A stretch of DNA of 64,000 bases from Symbiodinium natans (GCA_905221605.1 CAJNDS010001347.1:82501-146500), one strand, 5' to 3'; numbered from the stretch's first letter, positions 21,391-32,318 are shown. Notes: a model not told the origin generated them from the sequence alone. Made by a program: numbers and translations.

Positions 21391-21985
21391 CTCAAACCAA
21401 GGGCCGGATGGAGGGCTTAGGCTGTTGGGATCTTGGCTGCGCAGCCCTTGGTTCGGCTTAGTTTAGGATTTAAGGTTAAAAGGTTTTGGGTTAGGGTTTA
21501 GGGCTTTAGGGTCTAGGGGGATTGGGGTTTAAGGTTGAGGACATAGGTTAAGATTTGGGTTTAGGGTTTGGGTTTAGGGCCCTAAAACCCTAAACCCTAA
21601 ACCCTAAACCCTAAACCCCAAACCCCAAACCCTAAACCCAAGTCTTCGGTGCTGTGGCTCGCTGACACCCCCGCCCCCCCACAAAAAAAAACAGCTGACC
21701 CCTAAACCGGAATCCCCTAGAAAAAAACAGCCTATAGCCCAAACACCCTAAAACCCCAATCCCCGAAGACCAAAAGCGCCCAAGCCCCAAACCCTAAACA
21801 TCCTAAAACAATTTTAAAACCCTGCAAACCCTACAAACCCCAAATCCCTAAAACCTCTAAAGCCTCTGCAACTCCCAAAACCCCCAAACCCCCTAAAACC
21901 CTAAAGCCCTAAAACCCCCTAAAACCCTACAAACCCTAAACCCCTAAACCCTAAATCCCAAACCCAAATCGGCCGGCTGTTGCGC

Positions 21986-22054
21986 CTGCAAAGTCTTCGC
22001 GGCGGCGCTGAAATGTCGCACGGCCTTGACGGAGTCGCTAGTTTCTTCGAGGAA
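21986..22054 (-). CDS. Exon-like island, helical (FLEETSDSVKAVRHF)
   Basis: 23 codons between CACTAAG|TTC and the GC donor TTGCAG|GCG; reads FLEETSDSVKAVRHFSAAAK then TLQ. Upstream of the amidase exons on the same strand; it could be its N-terminal extension or another gene. Confidence 0.45.
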
Positions 22055-22249
22055 CTTAGTGTTTTTGGTGATTTTTAGGGTTTTAGGGCTTTAGGGTTTT
22101 AGGGCTTTAGGTTCTTAGGGCTTTAGGGATTTAGGGTTTTAGGGTTTAGGGTTTGAGGGTTTTATGTTTTAGGACTGCAGGGGTCTTAGGGTTTTAGGGT
22201 TTTGGGCTGAGGGCTCCAGGGTTTTATAGGCTTTAGGCCTTAGGGCGCA

Positions 22250-22740
22250 GGGTGGAGGGATGGTGTTCAAGGTCCCTAAGGGTTCTTTGGCCTTCCCTTT
22301 TTACTTCAACATGTGCACTTGCACATATAACAACCCCTGAATCCAGGTATGACATGGCCTTAAAAACCATAAGAAGATAAGAACTTTCTCTAAGTCCAAA
22401 CTTACAGAAGGAGATGATTCCCTAAACCCTAAACCCTAAACCCTAAGCCCTAAACCCTCAAACAGGAATATTCCTCCGCAAATGAACCGCCACATTGCAA
22501 TCTTGTGCCTGGTAGCTCGGCTTTCGGACGCTGCGTAGGGCCCACATGTGGCCTAGGGTTCGCCCCGGGCTGGAGAAATATTGCAACGATACTCACGGTC
22601 TCAAAGCATATTTTCTGCAGAAAAGGAACTGGCGAACAGAACCTTATTAGGGTATGTATGGTCACCTGAACTCCAACCTAAGGGTTCTAAGACGCGAAAA
22701 CCTAAACAGCCATCGTCCCTCCAAATGTCTCACAAGCCCC
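22250..22740. other. Repeat-poor stretch with one possible micro-exon
   Basis: On the minus strand TTCTGCAG|AAAATATGCTTTGAGACC|GTGAGT has consensus splice signals around six codons. Otherwise nothing recognised. Confidence 0.35.
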
Positions 22741-23030
22741 CTGAACCCAAACCCTAACCCTAAACCAACGTAGCAAGTAGTCCTGAGCTAAAGCAGGGTC
22801 TGGAGACACTATGCCGACATCGCGACTGTCTACACCACGCGGCCCAAAGAAGGGCTCAGACACACAAAACCGAAACCCGGTAAACTGTAGAGACAGACCC
22901 TAAACCCTAAACCCTAAACCTTAGACCCTTGGGGTTCTCCCCGGCAGCCTTCAAAACTTCGTAAAACCCCATTCTTCACTCCAAGAACTTGGGGGCCATA
23001 ATGGTGGAAGTTTGGGCTTACGCTTTTTTC

Positions 23031-23104
23031 GTCCTTAATCGGGACGATCGTACCCCCTATTATACTCCTTCTTAAGGACTGTTAGTATAAGGGGGAACAT
23101 CCCA
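23031..23104. mobile_element. MITE family TGGGATGTTCCCCC, copy 1 (left end lost)
   Basis: Right half is intact (GGACTGTTAGTATAAG then GGGGGAACATCCCA). The left end is replaced by unrelated sequence. Confidence 0.65.
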
Positions 23105-23722
23105 CGTCGGAGTCATGGAACCGATGGCCTCTCGATGTCTCACAAAAGGGGTGTTGGACTGCATCCCCAAACAGCCCCGAACCGCGACACTCCAGCTGCC
23201 CCCATCCCCCGAAGAGGTTTTAGGCTTTATAGTGCTTATAGGGCATATAGCTATAGGGCATTGATAGGGATATTATGGGATATGATAGGACTTGTCGGGT
23301 TCAAAGGGTTTTGAGGGTCTTTCAGAGAGCGATGTGGCACACGTATCCTTAAACCCTAAACCCTAAACCCCCTAAACCCCCTCTTGGTGAGCGGCGGCCC
23401 CACCCATATGATAGGGCCCTTAAGGGAGGTTTTAGGGTTGAGGGTGCAGGGTTTAGGGTTTAGCTTAGGGTTTAGGGTTCCCCGACCAGACCTCGATGTG
23501 CCACACACTGACGGCCCTGAGCATGCACCGAAATCATCAAACAGGCTGCTCCCATGTCCACAACAGGCTCCGTGCTTGCACCAGATATAAAACCCTACAC
23601 CCTCAACCCTAAAGCCTAACCCCCTTAACCCCAAACTTTAGGCACTAGACTCGAGGATGGCCTGTAAGGGCCCAGACGTTCGGAGTACATGAAGCGATAT
23701 CAAGCACCTGCTCCACATCGTG

Positions 23723-23850
23723 TTACTTCCATCTGGCCTTTCTGTATGTCAACTGGATCAGCTGCTCCTTGCAAACTATTTTGGCCAAGAGATGGACATC
23801 ACATCGCAGCATCTGTCCTCTCTGCATCTGGCAGCTTCTTCTGGGTTGCC
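23723..23850 (-). CDS. Terminal exon of an unidentified gene (stop TAA)
   Basis: Acceptor TTTCTGCAG|GG followed by about 42 open codons (including HLLAKIVCKEQLIQLTYRKA) and TAA. The basic, amphipathic composition and the good 3' splice site favour a real C-terminal exon. It marks the 3' end of a minus-strand gene, so the islands above 23.9 kb belong to a different gene from the amidase. Confidence 0.5.
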
Positions 23851-23943
23851 CTGCAGAAAAACCCGGGGAAGCACGCATCTTCACCAGCACCCAAAACCCA
23901 AAACCCAAAACCCAAAACCCTAAAACCTAAACCCTAAACCCTA

Positions 23944-23963
23944 AACACACACACACACACACA
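23944..23963. repeat. CA microsatellite
   Basis: Nine to ten CA units directly after an AAACCCT run. Confidence 0.9.
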
Positions 23964-24055
23964 AAGCACGCTTGAGCAGCAGCCGAACTACGAGCAACCC
24001 AGCCTGGCCATCATCTTGTTGCCATCAGCAACGAAACGAACCCGTAGGGCTTTGA

Positions 24056-24139
24056 GGTTTAGGGTTTAGGGTTTAGGGTTTAGGTTTAGGTTTAGGGTTT
24101 AGAGTTTAGGGTTTAGGGTTTAGGGTTTAGGGTTTAGGG
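24056..24139 (+). repeat. Interstitial TTTAGGG array
   Basis: About eleven units with two 6-bp TTTAGG units. Confidence 0.95.
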
Positions 24140-24334
24140 AAAAACCTTGTAGGCCCCTCAAACCCTACAACGCTCAACCCCCTGTCTGGTCTTTGACTAT
24201 AGGGGCCACAAGAATTAGAACAGGGGTTTGGGGGATTGTTCTTGCCTAGGTAGGGTTGGGGTTGCAGGCTTAGGTCAAAAGCCCCACAATCCAAAAGCTG
24301 AAAGTCATCGTAGAACCCTCAAACCCAAACCCAA

Positions 24335-24365
<31 letters not shown>

Positions 24366-24631
24366 AACTACACTCAAAACCCCAAGCCCCGAAACCGCAA
24401 AGCCCTAAACCCCACAAAGTCCCCCCCCCCCCCCCAACACAAAAAAACTCAAACACCGCTGATCTGAGGCTGGAGCGGCCCACCAGTCAAAGCACCAAGG
24501 AAGCCAGAGCGCTAGGAAGTCTCTGGGAGAGTTTGTGTTTTTGGGTGGGAGGCTGAGGATTGACTGGGGGGGGGGGGGGGGAAGGCGTCCTAAACCCGAA
24601 ACCCTAAACCCTGAACTGTTCAGAGACCCTT

Positions 24632-24735
24632 GCATATAGGTCCCTAAATATATAGGTCCCTAAATATTTAGAGTAGGGCAATGGGGTTTTCCGGGGGGTT
24701 ACTATAGTACAATACTGTAGGGACCATAAGCAGAT
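24632..24735. mobile_element. Possible MITE, ends TATAGGTCCCTA / TAGGGACCATA
   Basis: The left end is duplicated (ATATAGGTCCCTAAATAT twice); the right end is TGTAGGGACCATAAG. Short and unpaired elsewhere. Confidence 0.4.
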
Positions 24736-24785
24736 AAACCCTAAACCCGAAACCCTAAACCCCTGAAATTTGTTTGGAGAACTTC

Positions 24786-24847
24786 CTTGAGGTGCCGTCC
24801 TCTACGGAGTGCATCCTCGAGCCACAGTCGCAGCGCCCCCAGGCTTT
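24786..24847 (-). CDS. Exon-like island, SLGALRLWLEDALRRGRHLK
   Basis: 62 nt from TTTCAG|AA to the GA donor CTCAAG|GAAG, phase 2 to 0. Amphipathic helix, G/C-rich third positions. Likely an upstream exon of the gene ending at 23723. Confidence 0.5.
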
Positions 24848-25599
24848 CTGAAAGTGTCATTGCAAACCCCTCATGAGCCCGGAACCCTAAACCCTAAATC
24901 CGAAACCCTAGCCCTAAACCCTAAACCCTAAACCCCCAAACCCGAAATCCGAAACCCAACCACCGCGAACGGTTCCTAAAACATGTCGAAGGACTTCAGG
25001 ACCCTGACCAAGGAGCGGATGAAACCCCCCCTCTCAAGAGCGCGCGATCGCGCTTTTAGCCGTAGAGTGCCAGGCAGCCCGTGCGACCTCCTATGTCGTT
25101 TTGGGTTCTGAAGAGAGGGGGGTTCAAGGGGGGCAGGTACCTAGGGGAACCTTATGACCTTCAGGAAGCTTGGCTCCCTTAGGGAGTAGTGGGGAGTATA
25201 AGAGAACCTTGGGTTGCACACCCCCTTTGAACCCCCCTAAACCTAAACCCTAAACCCTAAACCCTAAACCCCCCTCCCTCAAGAACCCTATAAATGTCTG
25301 TACAAGCCCTGTGGAGCACGCAGGCAAGACTGTTGTGGCCTGTGAAGCAGTTGACCTATGAGTACCCTACAATACATTCCTGGCACCCTCACCAAAAGGA
25401 ATATCTCCTAAGGGTTGACAATGATACAGTGACCCCAGAAAAAAACCCGAGATCAACCCTAAACCCTAAACCCTAAGCCCTAAACCCTAAACCCTAAACC
25501 CTACTAACTGCTGAAATGGATTGGAAAACAGAAGCAGATGGAAAACATGCGAGCCGAGGATCTCCAAGGGACGTTAACTAATCCCTGGTTCATGTCAGG

Positions 25600-25800
25600 A
25601 GGGTTTAGGGTTTAGGGTTTAGGGTTTAGGGTTTAGGGTTTAGGGTTTAGGGTTTAGGGTTTAGGGTTTAGGGTTTAGGGGTTTAGGCTTTGGGGTTAGG
25701 GGTTTAGGGTTCAGGGTTTAGGGTTTGGGGTCTAGGGTGTAGGGTTTAGGGTTCAGGGTTTGGGGGTTTATATAGGGTTTAGGGTTCATGGTTTAGGGTT
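25600..25800 (+). repeat. TTTAGGG array with degenerate tail
   Basis: Twelve clean units then mixed GGGTTCA, GGGTGTA and TTTGGGG. Confidence 0.95.
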
Positions 25801-25885
25801 TGGGTTTAGAGCGTCGAAGCCCGAAACTTTCCCTAAGTCAAAGTCCCTTCCTCCTATGATACGGGTGCCCTTGTGACTTCGTTAC

Positions 25886-25959
25886 CCTTCGGCTCAAGAT
25901 GTCCCCGAACACCTCATGTAGTGTGGTCTTTGGGCCCCCACAGCCCAAAGTCAGAGCAC
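25886..25959 (-). CDS. Exon-like island, GGPKTTLHEVFGDILSRR
   Basis: 74 nt from CTTGAG|GT to the GT donor AGG|GTAACG; frame ALTLGCGG then PKTTLHEVFGDILSRR. Long plus-strand frames over the same bases are probably antisense shadows. Confidence 0.45.
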
Positions 25960-26233
25960 CTCAAGAATCAGCGTTACCTTGTTCTAGAAAGGAGCACGGA
26001 ACTCTTGGACACATTTGTACCCGTGGGCTTTTGGAGGATTTCCTTTCAATCTGCAAGCGCTTGCAGAACCACGGTAGGCTTCGGGGTTTGGTAAACTCTA
26101 AACCCTAAACCCTAAACCCGAAATTCCAAAATGGCCCCGAGTGAAGATCCTCTCAGCGTCTGCTGGCCAACAGTGCCCAAGCGGGGTCGAGGAGGATGCA
26201 CCCCAAAGCCAACACAGCCAATGGAACCAAAAG

Positions 26234-26308
26234 ACCCTAAACCCTAAACCCTAAACCCTAAACCCTAAACCCTAAACCCTAAACCCTAACCCCTAAACCC
26301 TAAACCCT
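26234..26308 (-). repeat. Interstitial AAACCCT array
   Basis: Ten units between two islands (26131-26230 and 26311-26385) that are open on both strands. Confidence 0.95.
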
Positions 26309-26643
26309 AGACCCTTAAGCCATGCACGGGCTCCAGGAGAAGCTGCTGACCAGGATTGTGGAGATGGCGGGTGCTGTAAACCCAAATCTTGGTTTAGGGG
26401 TTTAGGGTTTAGGGTTTAAGGTGTAGGGTTTAGGGTTTAGGGTTTAGGGCTTACGGCTTAGGGAACCGGATCCTCCAGCGTCAAGAGAAGGCGGCAGAAT
26501 TCCTGGGAACGTTGAGATCTGAGAAGCTCGGGAGGGGTTTGGGGTTTTGGAGTTTAGGTTCGGGTTTAGGGCACAGGGCTTAGGGAATAGGGCTTAGGGT
26601 GGAGGGTCCATGGTCCAAGGGAGACCCCCCCACCCCCCACCCG

Positions 26644-26670
26644 CCAACCAACCAACCAACCAACCAACCA
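26644..26670. repeat. CCAA tetranucleotide repeat
   Basis: Six CCAA units. Confidence 0.9.
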
Positions 26671-26789
26671 AAGATTGATTTGTTTATAGCCACCCACCCT
26701 GTTTATGAAAACGGTGCGTGTTTACAACTTCGTGGTTGCAACTAAGCTTTTTTTAACAATCTGATGGGCCTTGGCAAGATGTAGGATGT

Positions 26790-26912
26790 AGAAGGGCCTG
26801 CCATGAGAACTACGAAACCCTAACAAACACCCAAGCGAAAGGCCTTGACACAGACATGTGGTATGTAAAAACGCAGGTCCCATGGCAAGGCCTTCCCATG
26901 GCAGGCCCTTCT
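26790..26912. repeat. Inverted repeat (16-bp arms)
   Basis: AGAAGGGCCTGCCATG at 26790-26805 is matched by CATGGCAGGCCCTTCT at 26897-26912. Possibly another small fold-back element. Confidence 0.55.
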
Positions 26913-27141
26913 GTGCTTGAAAAAGAGCGTCGACGAGATTCAGAAGGCATCTCCTGTGTGTTGCCTGTGAAGATTTCGTGACTGTAGCAAGCAGATCAGT
27001 CTGTGGTATGCCAACACGCGGGCCTCACAGCCTCCTCTTCTGCATGTATATGTGCGTGCACATACGGATGCTTGTTGAGCCTATATTCGCAAAAGGACCC
27101 CCCCCCCCCCCCCCCCCGCCCCCATCCCAAATATACATTTC

Positions 27142-27172
27142 TAAAAAAATATACATATATATATATATATGT
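27142..27172. repeat. TA microsatellite after a C/A homopolymer couplet
   Basis: TATACATATATATATAT following CCCC(n)GCCCCC and AAAAAAA. Confidence 0.9.
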
Positions 27173-27213
27173 TTTATATGAGCCTGCACTGAACCAACCC
27201 GAAACCCGAAACC

Positions 27214-27283
27214 CGAAACCCTAAACCCTAAACCCTAAACCCTAAACCCTAAACCCTAAACCCTAAACCCTAAACCCTAAACT
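27214..27283 (-). repeat. Interstitial AAACCCT array
   Basis: Preceded by three CCCGAAA units and a TA microsatellite (27142-27170). Confidence 0.95.
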
Positions 27284-27381
27284 AAACCCTAAGCACACCC
27301 TTAGACCCCATCCTTGAGGTCAGCTGAGGTAGCCGAGGCCCGCAAATCGCCGCCTCGGTGCTTGTTTCGAACCACAAGGCG

Positions 27382-27552
27382 GGTTTAGGGTTTAGGGTTT
27401 AGGGTTTAGGGTTTAGGGTTTAGGGTTTAGGGTTTAGGGCTTAGGTTTAGGGCTTAGGATTTAAGAGCACCATAGGGGACAAACATACACTAGTATACAG
27501 TGCCTATGTGTTTAGGGTTTAGGGTTTAGGGTTTAGGGTTTAGGGTTTAGGG
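27382..27552 (+). repeat. Two TTTAGGG arrays
   Basis: 27382-27440 and 27511-27552, separated by about 70 bp. Confidence 0.93.
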
Positions 27553-27689
27553 GTTGTATGCTCAGACGCAGGGAAGTCATTCAGGGGTGACGCCCTATAG
27601 ACGCTCGAAGCTGAAACAGCTCTTGGGCTTGAAGACTTTTTTTAGGGCTTAGATGAGGGTTTAGGGCTGTAGGGTTTAGGGTTTAGGGT

Positions 27690-27850
27690 TTAGGGTAAGT
27701 CCTAAAGCCGTGGCGGAGCTGGCAACGTCAAGAGCCACGCTGCTACCCTCAGCTGTCAAGGGGTCGAGGCTTGGTGGAGCCAAGGGCCCCCGGAGTGAGA
27801 ACTCTTGAGCGCCGAGTGCCCTTCCAACTCGTTGTGCTTGGATTCTTGAG
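27690..27850 (-). CDS. Exon-like island, LDPLTAEGSSVALDVASSAT
   Basis: About 50 codons stay open on the minus strand (GRALGAQEFSLRGPLAPPS then LDPLTAEGSSVALDVASSAT). The boundaries are not fixed; a G/C homopolymer lies just upstream. Confidence 0.35.
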
Positions 27851-27949
27851 GGTTTTGAATGTAAGGGGGGCTCTCTACATGGGCCCCTTTTTGGGGGGGG
27901 GGGGGGGGGGGGGGGTGCGGGGGTGTATAGGCGCCAGGAATACACAACC

Positions 27950-28640
27950 CTAATTTAGGAACCCATTGGGTACAGAACCGCGTGTCTGCAGATTGCTGAA
28001 GGTTCAGAAACCAGTACCGTAGCTTCCTGCTTTGGGAAGTTGAAAGGAAAAATGACTTCCGAATGCCTCAGCCATTAAGCAGCAGGCCTATGCTGTAGAA
28101 GTACCCTACAAGATACGGTTTAAGGGTTCAGGGTTTCGATTTCAGGGCGATAGGATAAGTAGTGATTAGGCAGCCACAAACCTTTCTCAGGGGTCTATTC
28201 TAAGTGGCACCCTTGTTCATTGCACTACTGGCACTACTGTTGCAACTTGTCCTCTGTGATTGTCACAACCGGTATCGTCATCATGGCTGTGATGTATCAA
28301 CTCTTTTCGGATCTGTGACTTCCTACACATGGCCGGGGGGGGGGGGGGCTTGGAGTCTGAAAGTGAGGGTCTGTGCGGGGTTATGCAAGGTAACTAGGCT
28401 TCTTGGTTCAATCACTCGCATCCCGAAAGTGACACCAAATATATACAGTCAGCAAGGTTCCACGACGAAGCCTAGATACACCCACCACAGCGGTCACTTG
28501 AACCTACTTCAATAGGGATTACAAGGCTCCGAACGATAAAGCATACACTGTACAAGAGCCCAATATAGCAGCCGATGTAGAATGGGTGTTTTGGGGCATC
28601 ATGTTTTGAAACTATGTCGGTCTTGTAACGGGATAAGCTA
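27950..28640. other. 690-bp unique stretch, possibly intergenic
   Basis: Almost no telomeric repeats. A 103-codon frame from a GTG at 28204 has a hydrophobic start but no splice or homology support. May be intergenic between minus-strand genes. Confidence 0.4.
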
Positions 28641-29088
28641 GCCCTAGGTCCTAGAGCCTAAACCCTGAACCCTGAACCCTAAACCCTAAATCCTAAGCCC
28701 TAAGCCCTAAACCCTAAACCTTAGGCCCTCACAGCTGCTCAAAGAGAGGCATGCTGAAAAGGAAAAGCCTCGGCATGCGTTTCTTCCGGGCTCCAGCTGG
28801 GTCTATCTTTTGAGGGGTCTAGGCTTAGGGGTCGGATGTTGGGCGCACTTCACAGAAATTCAGGTTCAGGGTTTTGGGTTTGGGGTTTAGGGTTTAGGGT
28901 TTGGGGTTTAGGGTTAAAGGATTTAAAAAGGGTTTAGGGTTTAGGATTTTGGGTTTAAGGTTTAGGGTTTGGGGTTTGGGGTTTAGGGTTAAAGGATTTA
29001 GGCGTCTGGGATGACAAAAACGCTTCAGGGATTTGGGGGGGGGTCTCGGAATCGGGAAGCAAGGGCCTAAACCCCAAACTCTACGTTC

Positions 29089-29181
29089 CCTAAACCCTAA
29101 ACCCTAAACCCTAAACCCTAAGCCCTAAGCCCTAAGCCCTAAGCCCTAAACCCTAAACCCTAAACCCTAAACCCTAAACCC
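29089..29181 (-). repeat. AAACCCT array with AAGCCCT block
   Basis: Four consecutive AAGCCCT units in the middle of otherwise normal repeats. Confidence 0.95.
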
Positions 29182-29278
29182 TCGTGCCATGTTGCTCTAG
29201 TCCTGAGGCTCGAGGGTCTAGGATTTAGGGTTTAGGGTCGGCAACAGAGGTTTTGGAGCCGAGGCTTCCTGTGCGTGA

Positions 29279-29380
29279 GTAGGGTTTAGGGTTTAGGGTT
29301 TAGGGTTTAGGGTTTAGGGTTTAGGGTTTAGGGTTTAGGGTTTAGGGTTTAGGGTTTAGGGTTTAGGGTTTAGGGTTTAG
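29279..29380 (+). repeat. Interstitial TTTAGGG array
   Basis: Fourteen near-perfect units. Confidence 0.97.
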
Positions 29381-29527
29381 GAGTTCAAGGTTTAGGGTCC
29401 CCATAATCACCATACCCCTGAGTTCCCACGTCTGAACTAGGCCACGGGCGGCAAGAACTTCACGACGTTCGGCACGACGCCCTTCACATGCTTTTCATGT
29501 CTCATAGCGGGTCGGCGGTTCAGGTTT

Positions 29528-29646
29528 GGGTTTAAGGTTTAGGGTTTAGGGTTTAGGGTTTAGGGTTTAGGGTTTAGGGTTTAGGGTTTAGGGTTTAGGG
29601 TTTAGGGTTTAGGGTTTAGGGTTTAGGGTTTAGGGTTTAGGGTTTA
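29528..29646 (+). repeat. Interstitial TTTAGGG array
   Basis: Sixteen near-perfect units. Confidence 0.97.
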
Positions 29647-30007
29647 AGGTATAGGGGTTTTTGGGATAGACCCTCACGCCTAAACCCTGAGAGGTTGAGG
29701 ATTTAGGGCAAGGGTGTCGGGATGGTTTGAGGCTTCCGGTGTGTATAACTTCGGGAAATGGGTCGCAGTGTTGTAAGATTTGTGCCCTGAGCTGCCCAAA
29801 ACCTCAAAACCCTAGACCCTTCGCAACCGTAAAGCCCTAAACCCTAAAGTGGGCCCGAAAGCCCTGAAGCCCCAACCACCCTGAAACCCGAACTCTCACC
29901 CTTCCGACCCTGATTGCCAAACCAAGAATACACCGACGCATAATACTTCTGCACCTCACCAAACGAAACTTTCAAGCCACAAGCCCTGGCAACCCTAAGC
30001 CCTAGAT

Positions 30008-30045
30008 AAGCCCTACTACGCCCTACTACGCCCTACTACGCCCTA
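30008..30045. repeat. CCCTACTACG 10-bp repeat
   Basis: Four copies of a 10-mer distantly like the telomere unit. Confidence 0.85.
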
Positions 30046-30157
30046 CTCAGCCTCCTTTTAGGGCTTAGGGTTAAAGTTTAAGGTTCAGGGGTTAGGGTAA
30101 CCCTGAAGCCTACGCCCCTCCACCCTAGACCCCCGACCGCTGTGGCTTACGCGGCAC

Positions 30158-30185
30158 CTTGTAGAAAGCCAGGGGGCCCTCGTTC
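30158..30185 (-). CDS. Exon-like island, NEGPLAFYK
   Basis: 28 nt from CCGCAG|G to the GT donor TACAAG|GTGCC. Ends 10 bp before a TIR element at 30196. Confidence 0.4.
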
Positions 30186-30195
30186 CTGCGGTTTA

Positions 30196-30315
30196 CAGGG
30201 TGGGGCCCCCTAGTTATAAGTAGAGTTATAAGGGCCCTAAATTGGGTTATAAGGACCCTAAGTTAGGTTATAAGCCCCTTAACTACAGTTAGTATAGTAA
30301 GGGGGCCCCACCCTG
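30196..30315. mobile_element. MITE family CAGGGTGGGGCCCC, copy 1
   Basis: 120 bp, ends CAGGGTGGGGCCCCC and the inverse, TTATAAG motifs inside; flanked by TA on the left and TC on the right. Confidence 0.85.
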
Positions 30316-30340
30316 TCGGGTTTAGAGTTTGGGGACTCAC

Positions 30341-30440
30341 TGCTAGGATAGCCCTTAAGACCCTCCAAAAAATATTCCTGAATATGATCCCCTTAAACCC
30401 AAAAAGGGATCATATAAAATGTCCCAAGGGCCTACTGAGG
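30341..30440. mobile_element. MITE family TAGGATRGCCCTTAAGACC, copy 1
   Basis: Collinear with 57783-57895: GCCCTTAAGACCCT, AAAAAATATTCCTGAA, TATAAAATGTCCCAAGGGCC. The imperfect ends TAGG.GCCCTT / AAGGGCCTA are inverted. Lies 25 bp from the CAGGGTGGGG copy at 30196. Confidence 0.7.
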
Positions 30441-31076
30441 CTGGATTCACTTGGCTAGTAGGGTTTCAGGTCTCACAGCAGGAGCTATGGAGCCGAAGGA
30501 CTTTAGGAGCTTAGGGTTTTAGGGGGTTCTGGGGGGGGGGGGTACGAGTTGAGAAATTAGGGTTTTTCAGGATCTAGCATTTGGAGAATCGGGTTTAAGT
30601 CGGGTTTAAATGGTTTTTTAGGATTTAGGAGTCCGGTTTCACCGAACAGGCCCCAAACAGCAAAACATATTGAAGCCACGCCTGTAAACTCTTAGAGAAC
30701 CTACTTAAGCTGTAATTGCAAACCCCTAAGCCGTATAAACCGTACGCCCATAAGGGATGTGGAGGGGTGTTCGGGAGGCTTCAGGGGACGTTTAGGGGCC
30801 GAGGTTGTTATAGGAGTATTGGCACAATAAGCGCAGTTTTTTATGTTTTACGATGCGGGCAATTCTGGGAAAAGGGGACTTTGGGTTAGGGGTGGTATGA
30901 AGGTGTTGGGGGGGGGGGGCTTAGTGTCCTAAGGGGATGAGGGTTTAGGGTTCAGGGTTTAATGTGGGTGCCTGGGGGTCTCTGGGGCTTAGGGCTCTAT
31001 CCTCAGAAGCGGCTTGGCCAGCCGAGTCCCCTTGTCCGGATGGTGTAGGGTTTAAGGTTTAGGGTTCAGGCTAGGC

Positions 31077-31177
31077 TGCCCAGTAACCTACGCTTAAAAA
31101 GGGTGCCCTTTTCTGCTTAAAGGGGTTTATAAGGGAACCTAAACCTACCAAAAAGGGAATAAGGGTACTACTGGGCA
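31077..31177. mobile_element. MITE family GCCCAGTAACC, copy 1
   Basis: Ends TGCCCAGTA / TACTGGGCA; internal GGGTGCCCTTTT and TATAAGGGAACCT. Lies just 3' of the terminal exon at 31262. Confidence 0.75.
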
Positions 31178-31261
31178 TCCTAGTAGGGTTGGTCGTGGCG
31201 GAGGCGACAGGCTTCCACTGAAGACTCTTGTCCGACATCGCAGGCGCAAGGCTTGCTGGGA

Positions 31262-31348
31262 CTATTGGCTCTTGGTGTCTTGCTTGATAGCTTTGGCCTT
31301 GGCACTCATGCGTTTCCATGACTCGCGATCCCGGGCCTCTCTTTGCCA
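31262..31348 (-). CDS. Terminal exon of an unidentified gene (stop TAG)
   Basis: After the acceptor CTACAAG|TGG, 28 codons rich in Lys and Arg (WQREARDRESWKRMSAKAKA, then IKQDTKSQ) end at a TAG. It is probably the C-terminal exon of the gene whose upstream exons lie at 31.9-34.2 kb. A TIR element (31077-31177) would lie in or just past its 3' UTR. A LINE reverse-transcriptase tail was considered because of WQREARDRESW, but nothing else supports it. Confidence 0.5.
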   Translation of the reverse strand, partial: WQREARDRESWKRMSAKAKAIKQDTKSQ

Positions 31349-31519
31349 CTTGTAGGGTTTAGGGTTTAGGGTTTAGGGTTTAGGGTTTAGGGTTTAGGGT
31401 TTAGGGGTCATTAGGGTGTATACGGATAATTAGGGTTTAGGGCCTCGGGCTCAACTGCTCCCAGCTTCTAAGGTCTGCCCGCTTCTACCCAAGGCCTGAA
31501 CTGTACAGGGCCACTTCTA

Positions 31520-31639
31520 CAGGGTGGGGCCCCCTAGTTATAAGTAGAGTTATAAGGGCCCTAAATTGGGTTATAAGGACCCTAAGTTAGGTTATAAGTC
31601 CCTTAACTACAGTTAGTATAGTAAGGGGGCCCCACCCTG
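31520..31639. mobile_element. MITE family CAGGGTGGGGCCCC, copy 2
   Basis: Differs from copy 1 at a single position (AAGTCCC versus AAGCCCC). TA lies directly on each side, a clear TA target duplication as in Tc1/mariner-type elements. Confidence 0.85.
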
Positions 31640-31980
31640 TACATAGGGTAAGTATACTCATAACGAAGGCAACCTGTGACCCACTTTTATTAAGACCTGA
31701 TGATGTAAGGGCCTTAATGTTAGAACAGGGTTTGGGGCGGGGGGTTCTTATAGAACAAATATGTAGGGACCGCAAGGGAAGACTATTAGTGCTTTTTCCG
31801 ACCCCTATATCTCAGGGTTTACGATAATGCGGGACCCCTAGAACCGATCCCCAAAGAGTCCTCATAAAAAGGACTCCAAAAAGGCAGTAAACCCCCATGT
31901 ATGTGTCTGGAATCACCCTAAACCCTAAACCCTAAACCCTAAACCCTAAACCCCTATGCGCACTTAGGAACGCCCCTAGG

Positions 31981-32067
31981 AAGAGCCATGGCGGCACCCA
32001 TGCGCCTGGCCAACTCTGCCGCCACCGCCCAGAGGGAGGAGTAGTGCTTTCCGAGACTCGGGCCGGC
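31981..32067 (-). CDS. Exon-like island, helical (SSLWAVAAELARRMGAAM)
   Basis: Acceptor CCCAAG|GCC; the frame reads AGPSLGKHYSSLWAVAAELA and continues RRMGAAMALP. Strong G/C bias at third codon positions. The 3' boundary is uncertain. Confidence 0.45.
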
Positions 32068-32106
32068 CTTGGGCTTGGAAGGCTGGCTGTAGGATTTAGG
32101 GTTTAG

Positions 32107-32318
32107 GGTTTAGGGGTTTAGGGGTTTAGGGGTTTAGGGGTTTAGGGGTTGAGGGGTTTAGGGGATTAGGGGTTGAGGGGTTTAGGGGTTGAGGGGTTGA
32201 GGGGTTTAGGGGTTTAGGGGTTTAGGGGTTTGGGGGTTTGGGGGTTTGGGGGTTTGGGGGTTTGGGGGTTTGGGGGTTTGGGGGTTTGGGGGTTTGGGGG
32301 GGGGGTTTGGGGGGGGGG
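32107..32318 (+). repeat. TTTAGGGG array grading into TTTGGGGG
   Basis: Starts as TTTAGGGG, takes up GGGTTGAG variants, then switches to pure TTTGGGGG and ends in longer G runs. A within-array record of unit replacement. Confidence 0.95.

Noticed and set aside
25886-25900. GGCTCAAG directly before an ATG, resembling a relict spliced leader on plus
   Set aside because: Only eight to nine bases match and they fall inside a good minus-strand exon reading (DILSRR).
28204-28515. 103-aa frame with a hydrophobic, signal-like start
   Set aside because: Begins at GTG, has no ATG, no splice signals and no recognisable domain.
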